Assembly: GCA_047967505.1 (NCBI GenBank)
Contig: CM106541.1
Direction: 5' to 3' (one strand)
DNA from: Dipteris shenzhenensis
Lineage: Eukaryota > Polypodiophyta > Polypodiopsida > Gleicheniales
Length of the DNA stretch: 64,000 bases
This document shows, piece by piece, positions 45,243 to 54,120 of the stretch. The position numbers were made by a program, and so were the translations under genes. Under the pieces are notes generated by a model. That model worked only from the letters and a program-made list of their open reading frames with translations. It searched no databases and had not been told where the DNA came from. The first letter of the stretch is position 1; each line of letters starts with the position of its first letter.

Positions 45243-46149
45243 TACAACCAGACGGGAAAACAGTTATGGCTTCAAAACCAGACGGAATTTTACTCTCCAA
45301 AGCTCTTCCTCACTCCCTCTCTCTGAAGATACACTAGGGCCCAGGACAAATTGTCGGGCTGGACCCCCCCGAAGGTCTTTATTAATTGCAGAAATTCTGT
45401 TACCAGAAGTTCAGCTTAGAGCTGTCTCGTAAGTCTCTCTTTTTCAAAACGTGAAAAATCCACTTTTACAAGAGCTTCAAGCTCCATTCAAATTGGCAAC
45501 ATGCCACTTGTCTAAAATCTAGACTAAATCCTATTACAAGTCTCTAAGGGCCATTCTGGAGTCTTCAAAGCTCTCGGTCACACGAACCGCCTCCTAAATG
45601 CTTGTGAGGCTTCCATTTCGCTTAGGAAAAATAGTCCTTCCTAGTACATGCAACAATTAATTAAAGCGCACCACCATGGTACCCATTAATTGTTAGCGCT
45701 TTGCATGCAAATAACGCACTGTGGACTAATCCTAGTCACGGTGGGCGTCCCCACTGAACACATGTGCACATCAAAACAAATATATATACAAATAAACATA
45801 TATATATTTTCTCTGGTTGACTAGGGTCAACACTCTTGATTATAATTAAAGAGCTTTGACTAAGGGTCAAGGCGCCTTAATTATAGCCAAGTCTCTCCAA
45901 CCGAAGTTGGCACATCTTGGTTAACCGGGGTTAACCCTCTTGGCACATGCCAAGTCTTGTTGACCGAAGTCAACACTCTCTGATCGCAGTCAGGTTTACT
46001 TGACTGGAGTCAAGTATCTTTGACCGTAGTCAATCCTTTGACCATTAAAATAACTCTTTGACCATAATTAATACATATAAAACTCTTTAATTATGATCAA
46101 ATAAATGGTCAACTGTACTTTGACTTAGGATATTTACATTATGGTGACA
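45243..46149 (-). repeat. Chromovirus 3' LTR (left)
   Basis: Has a U3 packed with TTGAC palindromes (separate entry), then an ATATATATA-rich TATA region at 45778-45812. Its neighbour on the body side is the purine tract at 46150-46157. Confidence 0.94.
45806..46135. promoter_or_regulatory. Array of short palindromes with TTGAC (W-box) cores in U3, 3' LTR copy
   Basis: About 14 TTGAC(C/T) cores on either strand lie within 330 bp. Many are paired as inverted repeats with a 4-5 base loop: TTGACTAGGGTCAA, TTGACCGAAGTCAA, TTGACTGGAGTCAA, TTGACCGTAGTCAA. Between them are palindromes of the same shape with other arms (CTTGGCACATGCCAAG, GGTTAACCGGGGTTAACC, CCAACCGAAGTTGG). TTGAC(C/T) is the WRKY-binding W-box; regulation by WRKY proteins is inference. 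Confidence 0.85.
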
Positions 46150-46161
46150 TCCCCTCGGCTT

Positions 46162-48849
46162 CTATTCAGTTGACCTCAACTGAAAAGCTTCCTTGTAAAC
46201 ACCCAAAAGCTGTGGATGATCGGATAACATGTCTTCGTCCATCCACTTGGCATCTAATGCGGTATAATTCTTGAATTTTACAAGATACCTGTAAAATTCC
46301 TTACCCTGAGGGCCTTTACGTACAGTATGGTACACAATTTGCTCTAGCTGAAGGACTTCCTCCAGCTCATCCACTTCTGGTGGATCCTCTGATACTGGTT
46401 CTGTAGGCTCTGGTCCTTGAAATTTTTTTAGAAGACTCACATGGAATGCATTGTGAATCCTCCAATGCTCTGGCAATGCTAATCTGTATGCAACCTCATT
46501 TATTCTTTCTGTAACCCTAAAAGGGCCATAATATCTGGGAGATAACTTTGCATACACTTTCTGTTTGCCTTTAAACTTGCGGAGCCTAGCTTTTTCAAAC
46601 CTCAAAAGTACCCAGTACCCTTCCTTGAGATCTAGTTGTCTCCTATGTTTATCTGCAGCTCTTTTATGTTTCTCTTGAGACCTTTCAATTGCTGTCCGGA
46701 CTTGGCTATAAGCTGTCTGGAGGTCTCTCACAAACTGATCAGCTGCAAATATTTCATCTTTGGTCCTCAATATAGGTGGCAAAATCACTTTCCCATATAT
46801 GATTTCAAAAGGGGCTTTCCCTGTAGAGCTATGTATTGTATTATTGTAAGCAAACTCTACTAACGGTAGGTAGTTTTCCCAGTCTGAACTTTGGTCACCC
46901 ACGTAGCATTTCAGCATATCCAAAATGGTAGAATTTGCTACTTCACTTTGACCATCTGTCTGGGGATGGAAAGAAGAAGAAAAATTCAGATTCGTCCCCA
47001 TGTTATCAAATAAAGCTCTCCAGAATAGACTGGTCATTCTGGGATCTCGATCACTAACAATGGACTTAGGCATACCATGATGTTTAAAGATCTGTGCCAT
47101 GAACAGCTTAGCCATATGATCTGCCTTTATGGTTTTGCGAACCGAAAGGAAATGAGCTTGTTTGCTGAATCTGTCAATGATAGTCCAAATTCCATCATTC
47201 CGTGACTTTGATCTCGGCAAATCAAAAATAAAGTCCATTGTAATACTTTCCCATGGTGCCTGAGGCACGGGAAGAGGCATAAGTAGGCCAGGTGCCTTCC
47301 GTCTATCATACTTCACTTTCTGACACGTTAGGCATTTCGTAACAAACTGATGTATATCTTTCCGCATTCCTGGCCAAAAGAAATATCTCTCCAGGGCTAG
47401 AGTTGTTGCTGTAATTCCTCTATGTCCAGCATAGGGAGGTGCATGGCATTCCCCCAAAATCTTTTTCCTCATCTCCTGGGTGATGCATAGGCAATCATCT
47501 TTCATTAAATACCCATCTTTCAGGGAATAGTGACTGGTGGATTGCCCTTCTTGCATCTGCTGTAAAATTTCACCAAAATCAGGATCATGAGCATATTGTT
47601 CCCTCATGCCTTCCAGGTCCTGATGATAAGCAATAGTTACATTATTGACCTGGGGTCTTCGGGACAAGGCATCTGCCACTCTGTTCCGAATTCCTGGGGT
47701 ATGGACAATCTGAAAATGATACATTGACAGCATGTTTGCCCATTTCATATGCTTCTCTGAAAGCTTGGTCTGAGTCAAAAAGTATTTCAGACTTTGGTGA
47801 TCTGTTTTGACAGTAAAATCTGCACCCAAAAGATAATGTTTCCATGTATGGATGGCATGAATTACAGCCAATAACTCTTTCTCATAGATTCCTAAATATC
47901 TTTCCACATCCCAAAGTCGTCTGCTTTCATAGGCTACTACATGACCATTCTGATGCAATGCAGCCCCAACACATTCTCCACAAGCATCGCAATCCACATC
48001 AAAAGACTGATACAGATCCGGAACTACCAGAATAGGCTCTGTAGTCAACTTTTCCTTGAGTGTATTGAATGCTTTCTTCTGTGATAATCCCCATGTGAAG
48101 GCTGCATTTTTCTTAGTGAGGTCATGTAATGGAGCTGCGATATCAGCAAAATGTCTGATAAACCTTCTGTAGTAAGAACACAAGCCTAAAAAGCTTCGAA
48201 CTTCATGCACAGTTTTCAGCTCTGGCCATTCCTGAATGGCACGGATCTTCGCTGGATCCATTTGTATCCCATTCTTGGATATTATATGCCCCAGATAGTG
48301 GATTTCTTCCAGGAAGAATTCACTTTTCTTGCTGTTTGCATAGAGCTGATGATTTCTCAGCTCTTGAAACACTATAGCAAGATGTTCTCTGTGGTCTTCC
48401 TCTGTCTTAGAAAAAACTAAGATATCATCAAAGAAAGTACCCGTAAAATGCCTGTACTTCCGGAAGATACGATCCATCATTCTATTGAATGTGGCTGGAG
48501 CATTTGTCAACCCAAAAGGCATCACTAAGTATTCATACAACCCGAATGTAGTGCGGAATGCTGTCTCGTGCACATCCTGAGGCTGTATCCTCACTTGGTG
48601 GTAGCCACTCTTTAAGTCTATCCTGCTGAAAACTGAACCTCCATTTAATTGATCCAGGACATCATCGATACGCGGAATAGGGAATCTATTCTTGATGGTC
48701 ATTTTGTTCAGTGCGCGATAATCGACGCACATACGGAATGAACCATCTTTCTTCTGTACTAACAGTACAGGGGAACAGAAAGGAGACGAGCTGGGCTGAA
48801 TCAACCCTTTGGACAGCAAGTCCTGTACCTGAGCCATGATCTCCTCTCT
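46162..48849 (-). CDS. Chromovirus pol: RT, RNase H, integrase, chromodomain
   Basis: 891 codons from MAQVQDLLSKGLIQPSSSPF, continuous with gag-protease except for the TAG at 48850. RT: FRMCVDYRALNKMTIKNRFP, VFSRIDLKSGYHQVRI and catalytic FFDDILVFS (about residue 140). RNase H: FDVDCDACGECVG and VKTDHQSLKYF. Integrase: an HHCC finger (HAPPYAGHRG, CLTCQKVK) and a DDE core (TMDFIFDLPRS, SDRDPRM, ENYLPLVEFAYNN). C-terminus: EEVLQLEQIVYHTVRKG, YLVKFKNYTALDAKWMDED, a chromodomain that in related elements directs integration to marked chromatin. The frame is intact to its stop at 46162, and most catalytic residues look present. Confidence 0.94.
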   Translation of the reverse strand, partial: REEIMAQVQDLLSKGLIQPSSSPFCSPVLLVQKKDGSFRMCVDYRALNKMTIKNRFPIPRIDDVLDQLNGGSVFSRIDLKSGYHQVRIQPQDVHETAFRTTFGLYEYLVMPFGLTNAPATFNRMMDRIFRKYRHFTGTFFDDILVFSKTEEDHREHLAIVFQELRNHQLYANSKKSEFFLEEIHYLGHIISKNGIQMDPAKIRAIQEWPELKTVHEVRSFLGLCSYYRRFIRHFADIAAPLHDLTKKNAAFTWGLSQKKAFNTLKEKLTTEPILVVPDLYQSFDVDCDACGECVGAALHQNGHVVAYESRRLWDVERYLGIYEKELLAVIHAIHTWKHYLLGADFTVKTDHQSLKYFLTQTKLSEKHMKWANMLSMYHFQIVHTPGIRNRVADALSRRPQVNNVTIAYHQDLEGMREQYAHDPDFGEILQQMQEGQSTSHYSLKDGYLMKDDCLCITQEMRKKILGECHAPPYAGHRGITATTLALERYFFWPGMRKDIHQFVTKCLTCQKVKYDRRKAPGLLMPLPVPQAPWESITMDFIFDLPRSKSRNDGIWTIIDRFSKQAHFLSVRKTIKADHMAKLFMAQIFKHHGMPKSIVSDRDPRMTSLFWRALFDNMGTNLNFSSSFHPQTDGQSEVANSTILDMLKCYVGDQSSDWENYLPLVEFAYNNTIHSSTGKAPFEIIYGKVILPPILRTKDEIFAADQFVRDLQTAYSQVRTAIERSQEKHKRAADKHRRQLDLKEGYWVLLRFEKARLRKFKGKQKVYAKLSPRYYGPFRVTERINEVAYRLALPEHWRIHNAFHVSLLKKFQGPEPTEPVSEDPPEVDELEEVLQLEQIVYHTVRKGPQGKEFYRYLVKFKNYTALDAKWMDEDMLSDHPQLLGVYKEAFQLRSTE

Positions 48850-50826
48850 CTAAGTCGCACTGACTCTATAAGGGGGTCTATTTGGTGGTTCACTACCAGG
48901 CATTAACTCTATCTGATGATCTTCAGGTCTCTCTGGGGGTAACTCCCCTGGCAAAACATCAGAAAAGCAATCTTTAAAGTTTACAAGAAACTGAAACTTA
49001 TCTTTGTCTGCATCATTCATTTCAGCATGCATATCATTCTCTTTTTCTTTTACAAAAACCATGTACGCAGAAATTGCAGACTTTATTGCTTTACCGCATG
49101 AAACATCAGATACAATGGGGATAGTGTCCCCTTTATTCCTAGCAATTAAACGCTGATTTTTCCCCCTATGCACAAATTCCAGCACTCTTTCAGGAAGAGT
49201 CAACTTCACTGCCTTGCGGTGAAACCAAGGCATCCCCAAAACTACATCATAATGTTTCAGTGGAGAAATGAAGAAGTCTTCCTGATCCACATAACTCTGA
49301 ACATGAAGACGGAGCTTCCCTATCAAGGGAGTAACTGGCACAGGATTCCCACAAAACATTTGATCGGCATCCAAAGCCCTGCCTAGCTCTTCCGTCTTTA
49401 TTCCCAGCCTCAGGGCTAGATCCTCTGATATGAAATTATCAGTAGCCCCTGGATCAAATAAAATTAGCGCTTGCTGGTCTCTAACTTTGCCCCATGATAG
49501 CAGTAATTCTCGTTCTTCTGGGTTCAAAGCATGACCCAGTATATCAGGAATTCCTCCTGCCATTGGCTTTTGCGGTCCTCGTGGCTTCTGTGCCTCTTTT
49601 CCCTTCGATGTTGAAGGCTTTTCTGGGCACTGGGCAGCCACATGCCCCTCTTTACCGCACCTGAAGCATTTCCCATCTCTACGGAATTCCGCTATCTGTT
49701 CAGGGGTGAATAGAGATTTGCCCTTATAAGTCTTTGAAAACTGAGTACCCCTCGGCTTCTGAGGCTGAAACCCTTTCTTTTCAGCCTTGGGGGACTCTTT
49801 CTTTTCTGATTTTATAAAATCAGTTTTCTTTTTATCAGCATGTCCTGCATGCAAGGATGGCACTGTAGATGGATCTTGTAGCGGCACAAGACTCGCTACT
49901 GAGGCTGAATGCATAAGATCTTGAATATTCTTTGACCCCAAAGCATTCACTACTGCCTGAATTCTTGGAGTGAGACCTGCTCTGTACTTCCTCATCTGGG
50001 TGCCTTTGGAGATCTTTTTGAACGGTGCAACCTGCAAATAAGCATCCCAGAACTTTTGGTTGTACCCATCCACTGTATCTCCTGCATCCATGTGCAAGCT
50101 GTCCCAATCTTGAAGAACATGGTCTCTAAACTGTTTAGGCATGAACTGTTGGTAGAAGGATTTCTTGAAGCCCTTCCACTTCCTTGGGGCTGACCCATCT
50201 GTGGTCAGTGCACTCCACCATGCACTAGCCGTTGCTGTCAAGTGTAAACTGACCATTCTTAATTTGGAGGATTCTGAAAATTTTTCTGTACCAAATGCAG
50301 CATCAAACTGTCTGATAAACTGCAATGCTTTGTCTGTATGACCATACTGTCCATTGTAGGTCATAAACTTGACAGATTTTCCTCCCTCTTTAAATTCCCT
50401 GGTCGCTTTGGAAGACTTTCTCTTCTCAGACTTCTCGTGTTTCCTTCTTTTCCTGGATGGTTTATCTGATAAGGAAGAAGAAGACACAGAAGTCGAACTC
50501 GAGGTAGACGGTGATGGACTAGGAGATCGGTGATGATGCCTCGATCTCTTTTTACTATGGGACCGTCTCCTATGAGATCTATGAAATCTCTCTCTCTCAG
50601 ACTGTACACGAGAGTGTGCCTCCGGCATTGGCACGTCATATACTGGATTAGGCATAGCTTCTGCTTGAAACAAATGCTGAGCCCTGGGATCCCTTTTTAG
50701 ATTTTCCAGCTCTTGTATACGAGTGCGTACCATTTGTTCAAATTCTTGTTGAGTGTGCGGCACATTTCTCTGTCCTGGATGTACATCCCTATCTTGTGAA
50801 TCCCACTGGATAGGTGATTGATCCAT
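48850..50826 (-). CDS. Chromovirus gag and protease
   Basis: 658 codons from MDQSPIQWDSQDRDV at 50826. An N-terminal coiled-coil is followed at about residues 80-145 by an Arg/Ser-rich basic region (RSHRRRSHSKKRSRHHHRS, SPSPSPSTSS) resembling SR splicing proteins and a nuclear signal. Then come the capsid (KALQFIRQFDAAFG, ATASAWWSAL, WDSLHMDAGDTVDGYNQKFW), the knuckle CFRCGKEGHVAAQC, and the protease LILFDPGATDNFISEDLAL. The protease active site reads D-P-G rather than the usual D-S/T-G. The frame ends at a TAG (48850-48852) where pol continues in the same frame, so one nonsense change or read-through separates them. Confidence 0.93.
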   Translation of the reverse strand: MDQSPIQWDSQDRDVHPGQRNVPHTQQEFEQMVRTRIQELENLKRDPRAQHLFQAEAMPNPVYDVPMPEAHSRVQSERERFHRSHRRRSHSKKRSRHHHRSPSPSPSTSSSTSVSSSSLSDKPSRKRRKHEKSEKRKSSKATREFKEGGKSVKFMTYNGQYGHTDKALQFIRQFDAAFGTEKFSESSKLRMVSLHLTATASAWWSALTTDGSAPRKWKGFKKSFYQQFMPKQFRDHVLQDWDSLHMDAGDTVDGYNQKFWDAYLQVAPFKKISKGTQMRKYRAGLTPRIQAVVNALGSKNIQDLMHSASVASLVPLQDPSTVPSLHAGHADKKKTDFIKSEKKESPKAEKKGFQPQKPRGTQFSKTYKGKSLFTPEQIAEFRRDGKCFRCGKEGHVAAQCPEKPSTSKGKEAQKPRGPQKPMAGGIPDILGHALNPEERELLLSWGKVRDQQALILFDPGATDNFISEDLALRLGIKTEELGRALDADQMFCGNPVPVTPLIGKLRLHVQSYVDQEDFFISPLKHYDVVLGMPWFHRKAVKLTLPERVLEFVHRGKNQRLIARNKGDTIPIVSDVSCGKAIKSAISAYMVFVKEKENDMHAEMNDADKDKFQFLVNFKDCFSDVLPGELPPERPEDHQIELMPGSEPPNRPPYRVSAT

Positions 50827-52127
50827 ATTCTGAGATCTGCAGATTTCTCACACAGTGCGGGTAACTGATGCACACTACCTTTGCTTTTCCAACAGAAAAG
50901 GTACCTCAACAAGAGGTGTTTTGCATTTACAATCTATGCCAGTACTGGCTGTCAGTTCAAGGCATATACCCACACAATTGCCAAAGCATCAACAATTTAT
51001 ATTCCCCTTTTCTGGCTGCTGCAGATGGCTTCAAAAGGCATCTGTTTCCCCTTCTCTGTGCACAAAGGCATGCATCTCTTTTATTTCTGCAAAACTCTGA
51101 TTTTCTCTGTTTTCTGCTGATTTTCTGACAGTAAAATGATTACCAGATAGGTGGGCATTGATGGCAAAACTGTCTCTGCAACTCTCTTTTTTTTTTTTTT
51201 TGGAACAGTGACCAGATGGGTAACTACTGGTTACATTAACCAGATCAGTCCTGTTCTGGTCTGGTTAGATGTCTGTAACTTGGCCACTAACTGAACCAAA
51301 CTGGTTAACTGCACCAGTCCAGTCTGGTTAGGCTGTCCTCTGACCAGATCCCTAACCAGGGTCAGCTAACTGCAGTTAATTTGAACAAGGTCACACTAAC
51401 CACAGGTCTGCCAGCCTGGCTGCCACGTGTCAGTGTGCCACGTCAGCTCTGAGCTGGATGCCACGTGTACTGCCACGTCATCACCATGCATATGCTGCCA
51501 CGTCAGCATCCACACGTGTCTGCCACGTCAGCTTTGTGCATGCCACGTGTCTGCCTAGGTGGCACCCTGGCCACGTCAGCAACAGCCAAAGGTTTCAAAC
51601 CTTGGCTATGCAGGAGTCGTCGCGCGTCGAATAAAGCTATCGGTTTGGACGTCGATACAAGTAGTGAGCAAACGACGAAGTGGCTATCGATAGCGCAAAT
51701 GAACTCCACTACCATAGGTCCGATGATGGCAGACGAAGGTGTGGACCCGAGAGGTGCTAGTTGGTAGGTCGGTGGAGCGCTGCCTGTTAGCTGCGACAGA
51801 AGGGAATTGACGTGGAACGAGCTTGACGAAATCTTACGGGAGATCATGACGGGATTCAAATGATCATCACGGACGAAGAGATGCCTTCACGGGGATGCCT
51901 GCGCCGCCCATCTGTTTTCATAGAGATACAAACGTTAAACCGGAAGGCGTGAGCTTCTTTCTGACGGGATTTGTAGGTTTTCTTTCGTCGATCCCCTGCA
52001 CGGGCGTAGGTGCTGCAAAGGTGATCAGCAGCTCTTCTTGCGCTATGCCATCACTTATTCTGCGTCACAGACCTGCACTCTTCAACCTTACTTGGATCGT
52101 CACATTTTAAGGAAACTGTCAAACCAC
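50827..52127 (-). other. Chromovirus 5' leader
   Basis: 1.3 kb between the primer-binding site and gag, with no related frame. It holds a GGTTAACTG/CCAGT-rich stretch (51200-51400) and a cluster of ACGT sites (51420-51590). Confidence 0.7.
51420..51590. promoter_or_regulatory. Cluster of GCCACGTCA and GCCACGTGTC sites in the chromovirus leader
   Basis: Nine ACGT cores in about 165 bp: five of the GCCACGTCA(G/T) type, the rest (G/A)(C/A)CACGTGT-type or G-box-like. The same core sequence forms the array in the Copia leader at 13140-13555, though the two elements are unrelated. Confidence 0.88.
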
Positions 52128-52139
52128 GCTCTGATACCA
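52128..52139 (-). other. Chromovirus primer-binding site (initiator tRNA-Met)
   Basis: Sense TGGTATCAGAGC, one base inside the 5' LTR edge. Confidence 0.92.
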
Positions 52140-52140
52140 A

Positions 52141-53048
52141 TACAACCAGACGGGAAAACAGTTATGGCTTCATAAAACCAGACGGAATTTTACTCTCCAA
52201 AGCTCTTCCTCACTCCCTCTCTCTGAAGATACACTAGGGCCCAGGACAAATTGTCGGGCTGGACCCCCCCGAAGGTCTTTATTAATTGCAGAAATTCTGT
52301 TACAGAAGTTCAGCTTAGAGCTGTCTCGTGAGTCTCTCTTTTTCAAAACGTGAAAAATCCACTTTTACAAGAGCTTCAAGCTCCATTCAAATTGGCAACA
52401 TGCCACTTGTCTAAAATCTAGACTAAATCCTATTACAAGCCTCTAAGGGCCATTCTGGAGTCTTCAAAGCTCTTGGTCACACGAACCGCCTCCTAGATGC
52501 TTGTGAGGCTCCCATTTCGCTTAGGAAAAATAGTCCTTCCTAGTACCTGCAACAATTAATTAAAGCGCACCACCATGGTACCCATTAATTGTTAGCGCTT
52601 TGCATGCAAATAACGCACTGTGGACTAATCCTAGTCACGGTGGGCGTCCCCACTGAACACATGTGCACATCAAAACAAATATATATACAAATAAACATAT
52701 ATATATTTTCTCTGGTTGACTAGGGTCAACACTCTTGATTATAATTAAAGAGCTTTGACTAAGGGTCAAGGCGCCTTAATTATAGCCAAGTCTCTCCAAC
52801 CGAAGTTGGCACATCTTGGTTAACCGGGGTTAACCCTCTTGGCGCATGCCAAGTCTTGTTGACCGAAGTCAACACTCTCTGACCGCAATCAGGTTTACTT
52901 GACTGGAGTCAAGTATCTTTGACCGTAGTCAATCCTTTGACCATTAAAATAACTCTTTGACCATAATTAATACATATAAAACTCTTTAATTATGATCAAA
53001 TAAATGGTCAACTGTACTTTGACTTAGGATATTTACATTATGGTGATA
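52141..53048 (-). repeat. Chromovirus 5' LTR (right)
   Basis: Matches the left LTR with about 1.1 percent difference. The U3 palindrome array is preserved at 52705-53034. In one palindrome each LTR copy has changed a different arm. Confidence 0.94.
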
Positions 53049-53053
53049 GAAGG

Positions 53054-53620
53054 TGAGCTTCATTGGGAGCTCACTCTACCACCCAGGTTCTGAATGTGTT
53101 TAATTGTTGAAGATCCTCTTGTGTGACCTGGTTGACCTCGTGATATTTGAGTGGGAGAAACGATGCATCAATGCTGAACTGGAAGGGGGATAATTTGTCA
53201 TGTGGAATCCCAATCTCTCAAACCATTCGCATGTGTGCGCATACCAGCATCTCTGATCACTCTCAACTGCTAGGGCCATGGAGGAGGATAGTGCTAGCCA
53301 TGGTAGTCTACGATGTCCTGAGGTGCAGTTGCCGTACCCTTTGACACAGTATAGATGACCTGAAAGGCTGCATCAAGCCGAAGCGGAGATGATCCAAACT
53401 CAGCTTGAATGATCTGGCAGGGATATGATGGCTTAATTCGTATAATCCGCAATAGCATGTGAACGTGGAGACGCTCTACCTTGGCCCAGTCTGCATCTAA
53501 GAGTCTGGCCCCCAACAAGGGCTGCCATACATGCCTGCTGGACGGATCAAGGAGTCGAAAATGAGGGCCTTGGTCCAAGGGTCTTGAAAGTGTTAGTGGG
53601 AAGCAGTGTCCCTCCAGCTG
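53054..53620 (-). pseudogene. LINE copy C, ORF2 3' part (5'-truncated)
   Basis: The minus strand reads QLEGHCFPLTLSRPLDQGPH, PLLGARLLDADWAKVERLHV, HMLLRIIRIKPSYPCQII and EFGSSPLRLDAAFQVIYTVS, matching the thumb region of LINE copy B. It starts exactly at a (GA)n tract (53625) and is cut at 53054 by the chromovirus insertion, continuing at 45237. Confidence 0.78.
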
Positions 53621-53621
53621 G

Positions 53622-53624
<3 letters not shown>

Positions 53625-53671
<47 letters not shown>
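53625..53671. repeat. (GA)n microsatellite at a LINE boundary
   Basis: About 47 bp. It separates LINE copy C from further LINE-tail-like sequence (CCGCAGAAGGCCCTTTAGTA at 53699). Confidence 0.8.
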
Positions 53672-53678
<7 letters not shown>

Positions 53679-53983
53679 AATATGATTGTATTAAAATCCG
53701 CAGAAGGCCCTTTAGTATCTATTGGACGGGTGAATTAATAGTGTTCTTTTACATCTAGTGAAATAAACATCTTACAAAATTGCTATGTATTTTGTACTTG
53801 TTGTGCTAGCCCGGGGCCCCGAGTACCTTGCTGCTGTGTTCCAAAACTTCTTTCAAATAGCTTCCTAGCTTTTTGGCTGGCTGTTCCAGCAGACTTTTCA
53901 GATTGCCTCTGCTGTCCCCATCCCAAGATCACATGCTACTCATTTTCTATCTCCCCTATGGGGCGGATTTTGCAGGTTCTTTC

Positions 53984-54120
53984 CGAGAGAGAGAGAGAGA
54001 GATTACCGACTTTAGGAGGCCTCGCGGGCCTACGAGACAAAGTAAAAACCAAAAGGAATAAACACCGAACATCAGTTATAGACTGGCGCCCCTAGGGTCT
54101 TCATAGATATTATAGGTTAG
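53984..54120 (-). repeat. Another LINE 3' tail
   Basis: (GA)n at 53984-54001 followed by GATTACCGACTTTAGGAGGC and CTCGCGGGCCTACGAGACAA, which is similar to the sequence beside the 37301 tail. It looks like a severely 5'-truncated LINE copy. Confidence 0.65.

Larger units (their letters stand above)
45243..53048 (-). mobile_element. Complete chromodomain Gypsy (chromovirus) inserted in LINE copy C
   Basis: LTRs at 45243-46149 (907 bp) and 52141-53048 (908 bp) differ at about 10 positions plus two small indels, roughly 1.1 percent. The target duplication is GAAGG (45238-45242, 53049-53053). The primer-binding site abuts the right LTR and the purine tract CGAGGGGA abuts the left. Gag, protease, RT, RNase H, integrase and a C-terminal chromodomain are read in one frame, broken only by one TAG. 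The sense LTR begins TGTCACC (TATCACC in the 5' copy) and ends GGTTGTA, so the usual terminal CA is TA. Confidence 0.96.
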
